A stretch of DNA of 64,000 nt from Flavipsychrobacter stenotrophus (GTDB lineage: Bacteria > Bacteroidota > Bacteroidia > Chitinophagales > Chitinophagaceae). Within the stretch, counting starts at the first letter, position 1. The number at the start of each line of letters is the position of its first letter. The notes under the pieces were generated by a model. The model saw only the letters and a list, made by a program, of their open reading frames with translations, made no database searches and was not told the DNA's origin. This document shows, piece after piece, positions 8,682 to 16,607 of this stretch. A program made the translations under genes and the position numbers. The DNA is taken from NCBI RefSeq assembly GCF_002954265.1, contig NZ_PPSL01000004.1, forward strand, positions 434,001 to 498,000, in the 5' to 3' direction.

Positions 8682-8741
8682 CCCAGTTTAATTAGCATTT
8701 GTAATTAGTTTATCTATATTTATGGATAAAACTATTATTTC

Positions 8742-10259
8742 ATGTCTATGAAGCAACACACGCTCACTATTGATTTAAATAATGATTACAGAATTAACAT
8801 CGATAACAACCTAAATTACTCTTTCTTTAAGGATGTATATATTAAGGCAAAAGAGTTGACCGACGATATTATTAAGAAAAATAAACAAAGCAGCGAAAGA
8901 AGCAAGTTAGGTGATTTTGACAAGGACGTCTTTTATAATAATGTAATAGCTTTCGTAGGGGATAGAGGTACGGGAAAGAGTTCAGCTATGACTTCTTTTG
9001 CGCGGGCATTAATATTGAAAAGTAATACTGAAAACACTATTTTTTTTAAAGGTGCTGAACAAATTGGAGAGACTGAATTTGTGTCTATTGAAACAATTGA
9101 CCCATCCCTTTTTGATCAGAGAGATAACTTATTGCAGATAATTATCTCTAAAATGTTTTCAAAATTTGAGAAGACACTAAGAGACACCAATAGGCAAATA
9201 GATACAGACAAGAAAAGAAATTTAATTAGACTATTTAATGATGTTTATGAGAATCTAAAAACAATAAACCATCCTAATGAATTTAAAGGTGAGGCCATAG
9301 ATGAGCTTTCTAAGCTAGCTTTAGGGTCAAACCTACGGGTAAAGTTCATGGAATTGGTAAGGTCTTTCAACAATTTTTTTGCAAACAATGACAGTAAAAA
9401 AAGCCATTTGATAATTTGCATAGATGACTTCGATTTGAATATTGCAGAGGCTTATGATATGTTGGAGGATGTTAGAAAATATTTGACAGTAGAAAATGTG
9501 ATAGTATTTATATCGTGTAAGATTGAGCAATTGTTGAATGATATCGAGGAGAAAATACTGAGCAAATATCAATATGTGATTAATTTCTCAAACTTGATTG
9601 AACAGCCCAAACAGTCTGGGGAAAAATACCTTGAAAAGGTAATTCCATCAGACCGAAGACTCTATCTCCCAGAATTGAAGAGATTTAACAAAAATAATAT
9701 CTTGGATATTGAAATCGTAGGTGATCCGATTAAGTATGCTGAAACTAGTATAGAAGCTTTTGTAATGGGATTGATACATAAAAAAAGCGGGTTATTTATC
9801 ATACCCAGTAACTATTATATACACCCAGCAACGCCCTATTCTCTACGTGCGTTTATAAATAGTTATCAATTGTATAATAGTTTGACATTTTCTTCGTCCT
9901 CACTGTTTATATTGAGCAAAAATCTATTAAAGGAGGCGACCTCTATAAAAAATGATTATATAACATATGATAGGAATGATAAAGAGTTATTAAAAGAAGA
10001 TGCAGTAACTTATCACAGTTTTTTAGAGGATTTAGACAATTTCAATTTAGATATTTTAAATAAAAATATAATATTTTTCCTACTTGATAATGACTTTATC
10101 GACGAAAATTTATCAGAAAATTCGTTTATAAATAGCATCACCTCCAATTTAAACAATCCCAAGAATATCTCTTTTGGTGATTTGATCAATATTTTGCGAA
10201 TTATTCAAATAAGTATAGATCCTAATCAAGAGAGTAGCTACATTTTCTTGTATTGTTAA
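8742..10259 (+). CDS. rdrA: RADAR ATPase RdrA, N-terminal part (frame interrupted)
   Basis: This 505-residue ORF is a P-loop NTPase. Walker A is GDRGTGKS at about 73-80, Walker B LIICIDDFD at about 223-231, and a VFISCK sensor-like strand lies near 255-260. The sequence is visibly more AT-rich than its neighbours. Together with the next two ORFs it matches RADAR, in which a roughly 900-residue ATPase (RdrA) works with an adenosine-deaminase-like protein (RdrB) against phage. The ORF ends in YIFLYC-stop. Adding one T to the T4 run at 10243-10246 joins it seamlessly to the next frame (YIFLVLLKVIF...), giving 889 residues, the normal RdrA length. So this is probably the first 501 residues of a frameshifted rdrA. 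Authentic two-part RdrA remains possible. Confidence 0.8.
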   Translation: MSMKQHTLTIDLNNDYRINIDNNLNYSFFKDVYIKAKELTDDIIKKNKQSSERSKLGDFDKDVFYNNVIAFVGDRGTGKSSAMTSFARALILKSNTENTIFFKGAEQIGETEFVSIETIDPSLFDQRDNLLQIIISKMFSKFEKTLRDTNRQIDTDKKRNLIRLFNDVYENLKTINHPNEFKGEAIDELSKLALGSNLRVKFMELVRSFNNFFANNDSKKSHLIICIDDFDLNIAEAYDMLEDVRKYLTVENVIVFISCKIEQLLNDIEEKILSKYQYVINFSNLIEQPKQSGEKYLEKVIPSDRRLYLPELKRFNKNNILDIEIVGDPIKYAETSIEAFVMGLIHKKSGLFIIPSNYYIHPATPYSLRAFINSYQLYNSLTFSSSSLFILSKNLLKEATSIKNDYITYDRNDKELLKEDAVTYHSFLEDLDNFNLDILNKNIIFFLLDNDFIDENLSENSFINSITSNLNNPKNISFGDLINILRIIQISIDPNQESSYIFLYC

Positions 10260-11410
10260 AGGTTATATTTAATATGAAAATTGCTGGACTAATTTATGAT
10301 GAGGTAGATATTAGAGCAATTTTGGGCAATAGTTATATTGTTGAGAATGGTCATTATTTCCCGTCGTTAGAAAATAATGCAGTCAGGCGTGATATTTTTG
10401 AATTTAACTATAAATCCTTATGCGAAAATCTTGAAAAAGGTGTTATTAATGAGGAGGATTTTTTATGGTTATTCTCTTTTGTCTCGATTTTGGGGCGACG
10501 TAGTCCATTATTTATTAGGGTAATTCCTAATGAACAAAGAAATCAACTAGGATATCGGACAGATAGCATCGCAGTTTATGATCGTTTTGATTATGGTTCA
10601 AATGTTGGACAATACACTTCTGCTACATTTTCATTTATAGACTTTTTAATTAATTCATTGTTTATCGAGGAGAGGTACGAACGAATTTCTAGGCGACTTC
10701 AAAAAGCTAAAAAGAATAACGGTTTATATAAGAAAATTTTGGATTGGAGTAATATAAAAAGTAACAGAATCATGCTTTCCAATATGGATTTCGTCTCGGA
10801 ATTGATTGAAGAAATATCTTTATTTGGTATAAACTATAGGGAAAAATTGCCGGACAATTATTCAGCCGTTTTGAAAAAATACTTAATAGAAGGATCAGTG
10901 AAGGCAATAGAAAAAATGAAATTAAAATATAGTTATTTAGATATTAGTAGTGATTTTATTATCGAACATCCAATAATAAAATACTGGGTAAGCATTGACA
11001 ATCAAGTTAGAATTGACGATTTGTTGGATGCCGTATATCTTAGCCAGAATGGTAACAATGACGGTAATCTTAAAAAGAATGATGATGCCCCCACTACTCC
11101 TATTATATATAAAGTAGCGAAACGAAGGCCACCGCTAAAAAAAGAAGCTAGAACAAGGGATAGGTTGAATAAGACTATTGCTAGTACGATTAAGGTCCTC
11201 AGTACGATTTTAGAAAATCATAGGACAGCTAAAATTGTTTTAAGTAGACCGGAAATGGATAAAATCAGAAATGAGTACAATAAGTATTCAGAACGTAGAC
11301 CAGAAATTCATCTTAATATGAAAGAAGCGTACTTCAAATTTCAAAAGACCAAAAACAAAAAGTACTTATTGGGAATAATCGACTACTTGAATGAAATGAT
11401 AAATGGATAA
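10253..11410 (+). CDS. rdrA: RADAR ATPase RdrA, C-terminal part (second frame)
   Basis: The second frame encodes about 385 residues with no P-loop, no membrane segment and no domain I recognise on its own. It is helix-rich, has a basic linker near KVAKRRPPLKKEARTRDR (about residue 285-300), and ends ...DYLNEMING. The frame is open back to 10238, before any good start. TTG 10253 or ATG 10274 could initiate, but the residues before them (FLVLLKVIF) look like protein and continue the helical C-terminal region expected of RdrA. It therefore most likely represents the RdrA C-terminal regulatory half, separated by a one-base deletion. The rdrB start overlaps its end by 8 bp, which supports tight co-translation. 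Confidence 0.72.
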   Translation: MLKVIFNMKIAGLIYDEVDIRAILGNSYIVENGHYFPSLENNAVRRDIFEFNYKSLCENLEKGVINEEDFLWLFSFVSILGRRSPLFIRVIPNEQRNQLGYRTDSIAVYDRFDYGSNVGQYTSATFSFIDFLINSLFIEERYERISRRLQKAKKNNGLYKKILDWSNIKSNRIMLSNMDFVSELIEEISLFGINYREKLPDNYSAVLKKYLIEGSVKAIEKMKLKYSYLDISSDFIIEHPIIKYWVSIDNQVRIDDLLDAVYLSQNGNNDGNLKKNDDAPTTPIIYKVAKRRPPLKKEARTRDRLNKTIASTIKVLSTILENHRTAKIVLSRPEMDKIRNEYNKYSERRPEIHLNMKEAYFKFQKTKNKKYLLGIIDYLNEMING

Positions 11411-14051
11411 CCTTATCAACATAATTAGTACTCTATTTAGAAAGGTTAATCCAGAAGACTTATTCTTTTACGGGGGCGCTGTAGATGAAAAAAGTATTCT
11501 CAATTATTTGCTACGGCAACATAAAGAGTATATTGGCAATCACTCCGAAGATGACTGGAATAACATAATAAGCCTTGTTGGGCAAAAGTGGTTGATGACT
11601 CGTGATTTAGATGAGACTGCAAATAGGTATAACTTATTGTTACATTTCACTAAAGATATTTTAATTGAAGATCACGATCAACCAGGTGTTCAATTTAAGC
11701 ACTTGCTTCGATGGCGAATGTTGTCTTATGAGATAGGTGAAGATTTGTTGACCTGTTCTACTATGGCATATAGAGATGTCGTTTCGAGGCGGCATCGAGA
11801 TTTTTTCGCTTGGAAGCCAACTATAGCATCAGATAATTCAAGACTCAAGGCAATTCTAAGTGAAGGCGTAGCGGAAAATCATTTTCATTTAAAAGGTTCT
11901 GCGCCTGTCTTTGAAATCTCATGGATATCATTAATGAACCAACCCAACGAAAGGAGTGAGGAGTGGGCGGCGTTTACAAAGAAAGGAAGATTGAATGAGG
12001 CCACACATGCTGTGTTCAACTACCAAAATGTATCACTTGAAAGTTTGGTGAAATTTGCAGCGGTATTAAGGCTGCAACTCTTTGCCATGACCAGTGCTCC
12101 TTCAGTTGCAATTGATCCGTTGATACAAAACATTGATAAGCAGAATCTCGGTTCAAAATTCGACGATGTGTTTCTATTACTGCCAATTATGGAAAGTGAG
12201 AAAAGTGCTTTTACTGCAAGTAATATGTGCCTTAAGTTTCCTTACAGAGATAATAAGTATACTATAGACTATGCGATCCCTTCAAATATACACGCCTCAA
12301 ATTTATCTGCCAATGTAATATTGACCGGTGAACGAATACTGCTATATAATTGTTTTAGAAATATTTTCGGAAATGGAGAAAACCACGAGGTTATTGCTCA
12401 TAATCTATATATCTACTTATTGATAAAATCAAAACTTAGAGAGGAACTTGTTCAACTCAACAATAAGGTTGGTTTTGGAAATTTCTTGAGTTATCAGGAT
12501 AGGAAAGAAGTATTCATAAAGTCGGGTAGTATATATGAGGTAGCATTTTACAGTATGGCGGTCGATGATACTAGTAAGAACAATCGTTTACTTTCTTTCG
12601 AGACGCGTATTGCACCTAAGAATAATGCTAACAATTTATTGAAGTCTATTATTGTAACTGACAAATTATCTGCTTATCAGTACTTTGATAATGTCACAGA
12701 TAAGCTATCTAATTCATTGAGTGTAATTACTGGTACTTATGTAAAGCCCGAACCATCTAATCATCATACTATTCATTTCATTAAGCATAATCCAGATGAA
12801 AGGTATAGACATGACATTAGAGACTTGATTCTTACTGTTATTCCTCGAAACAATGTACTTAGGCAAAATGTTAAAAGAGAGGCAATTGCTATTCAACGAT
12901 TACGTGAGTTTGTGACAAAAAGATCAGAAAGAATATGGGGAATAGATGCTGCGTCCTCAGAGTTTCAGGCCAGACCTGAGGTGTTTGCCCAGGCTTTCAG
13001 ATACCTTAAAGGTCATCAATTATCTGGCAGAAATAATCATCTTAAGAACGAACTTGGTATAAGGAAATTGGGTGCTACTTATCATGTAGGAGAAGACTTT
13101 TTCGATATTATTGATGGTTTACGAGCTATAGATGAAGTACTTATTTATCTCGATTTTCAACAAGGTGACAGAATAGGGCATGCCTTGGCTATGGGTATAT
13201 CTGCTGAACAGTATTTTAGATTCAAAGGCAAGACGCTTGCCATTTCTAAGCAAGATTATTTAGATAATATTGTTTGGGTGATATTTAAGTCTATGAAGTT
13301 TGGCATAAAGGAGTGTTCGAACGAGGTATTGAAACTTAAGATCGAATTTCATAGGTTGTTCAATGAGATCTACCTTAATAATTTACCAACAGGCTCAAAT
13401 GTTTCATTTACACAGCTAGATTATCATGATGCATGGTTACTGAGAGGTGATGATCCAGAGCGATATTTGAACGATTGGGAAACTGCCGATAGATCACGTC
13501 AGAATTTGACTTATTGGGATCGGTGCGGCTTGAATTGTTCTATCTCCATCCTTGATACTGCTAGGGAGAACAGAAATGCTAGATTGCTTTACCATATGTA
13601 TCATTTCAACGCTAATGTCAAAAATGCGGGTAGCCTGATCGAAGAGGTAAAGATATCTCAAGAGTACATCCGACTGGTTGACAAGATTCAGCATGAATAT
13701 CGTCACTTCTTTAGCAAGAAGGGTATTGCAATTGAGTGTAATCCCACATCCAATTATTTGATAAGTACGTTCAAAAGATATGCAGATCATCCAATAAAGA
13801 CATTTTACAATTTAGGTCTCACTTACGATCCCCAAGAGAATAAAAACTGCCCGCAGATAATGGTATCAATTAACACTGATGATCAGGGTATTTTTTCTAC
13901 AAGTCTCGAAAATGAGTATGCTTTATTGGCGTTAGGTTTAGAAAAAGAAACTAATGCAGATGGCACTGCCAAGTATAGCCCAGCAATGATATATGACTGG
14001 TTAGATAGAATTAGAAAAATGGGCCTTGAAATGAGCTTCCAAAATAAGTAA
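11403..14051 (+). CDS. rdrB: RADAR adenosine-deaminase-like effector RdrB
   Basis: An 882-residue protein with the metal-dependent adenosine deaminase active site spread over a long chain. It has ENHFHLKGS with H160 and H162, HVGED with H561 and E564, DRIGH with H593, ECNPTSN, and INTDD with D826 and D827. These correspond to the HxH, HxxE, GH and DD residues of adenosine deaminases, so the site looks intact. The insertions and the length of over 800 residues are those of RdrB, whose known homologues form large shells and convert adenosine to inosine in RNA or nucleotides on phage infection. It overlaps the upstream frame by 8 bp and is equally AT-rich. No third accessory membrane gene of known RADAR variants follows. 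Confidence 0.88.
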   Translation: MDNLINIISTLFRKVNPEDLFFYGGAVDEKSILNYLLRQHKEYIGNHSEDDWNNIISLVGQKWLMTRDLDETANRYNLLLHFTKDILIEDHDQPGVQFKHLLRWRMLSYEIGEDLLTCSTMAYRDVVSRRHRDFFAWKPTIASDNSRLKAILSEGVAENHFHLKGSAPVFEISWISLMNQPNERSEEWAAFTKKGRLNEATHAVFNYQNVSLESLVKFAAVLRLQLFAMTSAPSVAIDPLIQNIDKQNLGSKFDDVFLLLPIMESEKSAFTASNMCLKFPYRDNKYTIDYAIPSNIHASNLSANVILTGERILLYNCFRNIFGNGENHEVIAHNLYIYLLIKSKLREELVQLNNKVGFGNFLSYQDRKEVFIKSGSIYEVAFYSMAVDDTSKNNRLLSFETRIAPKNNANNLLKSIIVTDKLSAYQYFDNVTDKLSNSLSVITGTYVKPEPSNHHTIHFIKHNPDERYRHDIRDLILTVIPRNNVLRQNVKREAIAIQRLREFVTKRSERIWGIDAASSEFQARPEVFAQAFRYLKGHQLSGRNNHLKNELGIRKLGATYHVGEDFFDIIDGLRAIDEVLIYLDFQQGDRIGHALAMGISAEQYFRFKGKTLAISKQDYLDNIVWVIFKSMKFGIKECSNEVLKLKIEFHRLFNEIYLNNLPTGSNVSFTQLDYHDAWLLRGDDPERYLNDWETADRSRQNLTYWDRCGLNCSISILDTARENRNARLLYHMYHFNANVKNAGSLIEEVKISQEYIRLVDKIQHEYRHFFSKKGIAIECNPTSNYLISTFKRYADHPIKTFYNLGLTYDPQENKNCPQIMVSINTDDQGIFSTSLENEYALLALGLEKETNADGTAKYSPAMIYDWLDRIRKMGLEMSFQNK

Positions 14052-14093
14052 ATTCATTTGATTACTTTATATAACAAAACACCACAACCCAAA

Positions 14094-14451
14094 ATGAAAA
14101 ACCTCCTCCTCCCTCTGCCTCCTCACCACACTCACCGACACCCGCCTCCATGCCCAAACCCTTATAGGCGGCAAGCACTGGTATCGCGTAACCAGCGATT
14201 CGGGTAGGGTGGTGATACCGGCCAACTGTGTTGTTACAGCTATTGGCGTTAATTACGAGAGTAAGCGTTCTTTTCCCGAGCGCATATTTATTGACCAACT
14301 ATCCTATACCCTCAATTTCGATGGTGGTATTCAGACATTCGGCTTTACCGGTGAGATCTTCAGCGGCAACAAGCCTCTCGATGTATACCTGGGCTCAAGT
14401 AAGGGCGCGCCTTTGAATAAGGGTATTATGGTCGTTACTTACTATAATTGA
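14094..14451 (+). pseudogene. Small secreted protein with frameshift in the signal peptide
   Basis: ATG 14094 opens MKNLLL, but the frame soon turns into a Pro/His-rich string and stops. From about 14112 the protein continues in the next frame (LCLLTTLTDTRLHAQTLIGGKHWYRV...) to 14451. Removing one C from the CCC at 14111-14113 gives a normal 118-residue secreted protein with a signal peptide ending at HAQ. The mature part (VVIPANCVVTAIGVN..., DQLSYTLNFDGG) has no motif I know. The CTC/CCT-rich tract is prone to slippage, so phase variation, decay and sequence error are all possible. It lies 42 bp after rdrB but shows no sign of belonging to that system. Confidence 0.6.
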
Positions 14452-14465
14452 TAGTTCAACTCCCA

Positions 14466-14978
14466 TTATTTCCTGAACACCCATACAGGAAATGGTGCTA
14501 AAGAATCATTAATAGCGGGTTGGCCATTAAACTTGCAATAGACAAGCTCATAGTAACATTGACATGTTTTGCTGCCGTTTTCATAATGCCGGTATTCCAT
14601 TTCTATACTGTCGAACGCTACGCCTTTCCTTTCCAGGTAAAACTTGTGTATGCCTACATCAGCGGTTTTAAAGATCAGGTCTCTTGAAGCAAATATGTGC
14701 TGAAACTTATAGGGCTCAGGATAGGGTGCATAGGCGAAGTCACCAATATAATATTTAGACCCCGCATAGTAGTACACCAGTGCCACAGAGTCAGATACTT
14801 TGGTAGTATCCGTATTGTCAACATAATAGTCATTGTTATTGCTATCCACTATTACAAAGCAAAATGGCGACGGCATAATACCCGGTATAGGGTCTTCGTA
14901 TATGTCGGGAAATTTTTTACAGCCGGCTACTGCATAGAGCAGGTAAAACAATAGTGCGGCAATAGAAGCTTTTTTCAT
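14466..14978 (-). CDS. Hypothetical lipoprotein
   Basis: A 170-residue protein with the lipoprotein signal MKKASIAALLFYLLYAVAGC, lipidated Cys at residue 20. The mature part carries a Pro-rich stretch (DPIPGIMPSPF), then beta-type segments (SVALVYYYAGSKYYIGDF) and several Cys near the end (CQCYYELVYC). No known domain is recognised. It would be anchored at the periplasmic or outer-membrane surface. It is convergent with the frameshifted gene at 14094-14451. Confidence 0.7.
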   Translation of the reverse strand: MKKASIAALLFYLLYAVAGCKKFPDIYEDPIPGIMPSPFCFVIVDSNNNDYYVDNTDTTKVSDSVALVYYYAGSKYYIGDFAYAPYPEPYKFQHIFASRDLIFKTADVGIHKFYLERKGVAFDSIEMEYRHYENGSKTCQCYYELVYCKFNGQPAINDSLAPFPVWVFRK

Positions 14979-15067
14979 TTGGTAGTGTATATCATCACCA
15001 AGGTATATACTTTTTTGTAAAGCGGCAACGGCTCGAAATACATTCTGCCACTTTGAATCAGATATGA

Positions 15068-15568
15068 CTAGTGTAGTCCATACAACTCCTTTAGTCGCTC
15101 AAGGTCTGTGTCTGTTATTTTAAGGAAATAAGCCACCTGCCACTGCTGTGTTTTCGTTGCTTTTTTGTTCAGGTCTTGTTCCCACGGCGGGTATACCCTA
15201 AATCCACGTTTGCCATCTTTGCCATTGGCCGAAAATACACCATGTTCCACCAGTGCCGTCACTGGAAAAACAAACTGTCCCGATAGCTGATCTTTGCGCA
15301 CATCAATCACCACCAGGTCTATGCCATCGGTCCTATCAAACGGAGCCGTAATGCCCTGCTCGTTTCTCTTCCATACAGTAACAAAGAGGCCGGGTTTGGT
15401 GGGTGTAATTTTGGCTTCACGGTATATTACACATTTCCCATTCAGGGTAAACCTGCAACCATTATAGGCTGCGCTCTCTTTGTCGGGTTGCACGTCTGTT
15501 GCCACCCAACCACTTTTATTATAAATGGCAGTTTGTACAGACCTTGGGCCGGTGATTTGATTGTTCAT
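15068..15568 (-). CDS. MepB family protein
   Basis: A 166-residue soluble protein matching the MepB family: AKITPTKPGLFVTVWKR at about 72-88, the acidic strand DGIDLVVIDV, GQFVFPVTALVEHG, and the hallmark GKRGFRVYPPW near 134-144 followed by QQWQVAYF. MepB proteins are small and widespread; the name comes from the Staphylococcus mepRAB locus and their biochemical role is unsettled. No multidrug pump or MarR-type regulator lies nearby, so the context does not clarify it. It is likely transcribed alone or after the exported protein at 15643-16194. Confidence 0.85.
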   Translation of the reverse strand: MNNQITGPRSVQTAIYNKSGWVATDVQPDKESAAYNGCRFTLNGKCVIYREAKITPTKPGLFVTVWKRNEQGITAPFDRTDGIDLVVIDVRKDQLSGQFVFPVTALVEHGVFSANGKDGKRGFRVYPPWEQDLNKKATKTQQWQVAYFLKITDTDLERLKELYGLH

Positions 15569-15588
15569 AGACTTTGCAATTTACAACA

Positions 15589-15619
15589 ATGCCGCTACCA
15601 GGCTAGCTGGTAACGGCAT
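15589..15619. other. Hairpin between the exported protein and mepB-like genes
   Basis: An interrupted inverted repeat, ATGCCG-ct-ACCAG / CTGGT-aa-CGGCAT, encloses a short GCTAG loop between two - strand genes. It lacks a T run on either side, so it is not a standard terminator. It may be a processing or stability hairpin in the 3' end of the upstream transcript. Confidence 0.4.
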
Positions 15620-15642
15620 CAGATAAAAAAGTTAATTGGAAA

Positions 15643-16194
15643 CTAAGCGCCTACTCTAAAGCAATAACCTATCAGAGCTGTTGTGCTACTTGCACCCATT
15701 ATAGATATGTTTGGCCTGTTTACGAGGAAGCAATACTCACCATTTTCAAGCTGATCTTTGCATGATACTGCGTAAACACCATCAGAAACTTTCTTGAACG
15801 TCAGTTTTACTTTGGTAAGTTCTACAGTTTTGTCTTTGCCCATGCTCATTTCAGCAACCAATATCTGGCGGTTTTTCTTAGTCTGTTCAAATTTGAACAA
15901 TTCAACCACGGTTTCAGGGTCAATACCTGGTTCTATCTTTACTACATATGTTTCGCTGGTGCTGCCCGCATGTACTGTTGCCGAGGTCTTTCCGTTAGCT
16001 ACAATGTTTACTTCAGAGTGGCCACCCATGTTGGTATGCAATACCGATGAAAGGTCTGTCTTGTCAAGATCAGCAAGCGCATTGCTCTTGTCTACAAACA
16101 TTACCTTGTTCTTAAATTCGGGCGCAGGAATGTTTTGCGCATAAGAATTGAATACAATTGCACCAAAGGCAATTAAAAGTGATAGTTTTTTCAT
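15643..16194 (-). CDS. Exported hypothetical protein
   Basis: A 183-residue protein with a clear Sec signal peptide (MKKLSLLIAFGAIVFNSYAQ, cleavage after AQ). The mature part has repeated strand-like segments (GKTSATVHAGSTSETYVVKIEPG, VELTKVKLTFKKVSDGVYAVSC) and ends in a hydrophobic segment. No family is recognised. It probably resides in the periplasm or is surface-attached. The next gene on the same strand (YjbR-like) ends 47 bp upstream of its start. Confidence 0.7.
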   Translation of the reverse strand: MKKLSLLIAFGAIVFNSYAQNIPAPEFKNKVMFVDKSNALADLDKTDLSSVLHTNMGGHSEVNIVANGKTSATVHAGSTSETYVVKIEPGIDPETVVELFKFEQTKKNRQILVAEMSMGKDKTVELTKVKLTFKKVSDGVYAVSCKDQLENGEYCFLVNRPNISIMGASSTTALIGYCFRVGA

Positions 16195-16241
16195 TTTTGT
16201 TTTTTGCTCAAAAGTAATCGATTATGTCCATTTTTAAACTA

Positions 16242-16601
16242 TCAGTCAATGGTATTTTCTTTCCGTGCCAATATAGGCTGCGCCAGTTTTTTAGGTGCTA
16301 CTGTACAATAGGCGGTCTCCAGTGCATCCTGTAGCATCTCCTTTTTTATCAGTGCGAGGTTGATGAGTGTCCACCCTTGCTTGCCCCATTTGTTGGGCAC
16401 CGGGTATATCACATCCCTATCAAAAGAGCAGAATGCCGACTGGTCTAGCTCCGAAAATTTCAGGCATGCCCGGTTCTCCACCATATTCAGCGTAGCAAAT
16501 ATCTTCTTCTTTACCCTGAAGGAAGTCTGCTCAAAATGAGGTTGCTCCTCCGCTTCAGGTAGCGATAAGGCTATATTGCGAAATGTGTGAATAGACGTCA
16601 T
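16242..16601 (-). CDS. MmcQ/YjbR family protein
   Basis: A 119-residue cytoplasmic protein with the YjbR/MmcQ fold signature: LSLPEAEEQPHFEQTSFRV at the start, KKIFATLN, a central CLKF strand, and KWGKQGWTLINLAL followed by a C-terminal helix. The family has a double-wing DNA-binding-like fold but no established function. The gene follows the DUF3667 gene on the same strand. The ATG at 16601 is followed directly by family-typical sequence. Confidence 0.88.
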   Translation of the reverse strand: MTSIHTFRNIALSLPEAEEQPHFEQTSFRVKKKIFATLNMVENRACLKFSELDQSAFCSFDRDVIYPVPNKWGKQGWTLINLALIKKEMLQDALETAYCTVAPKKLAQPILARKENTID

Positions 16602-16607
16602 AATACA

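Noticed and set aside
10253-11410. Middle ORF as an accessory RADAR membrane gene (RdrC/RdrD type)
   Set aside because: It has no membrane segments and lies between the ATPase and deaminase in continuous RdrA-like sequence once one base is restored.
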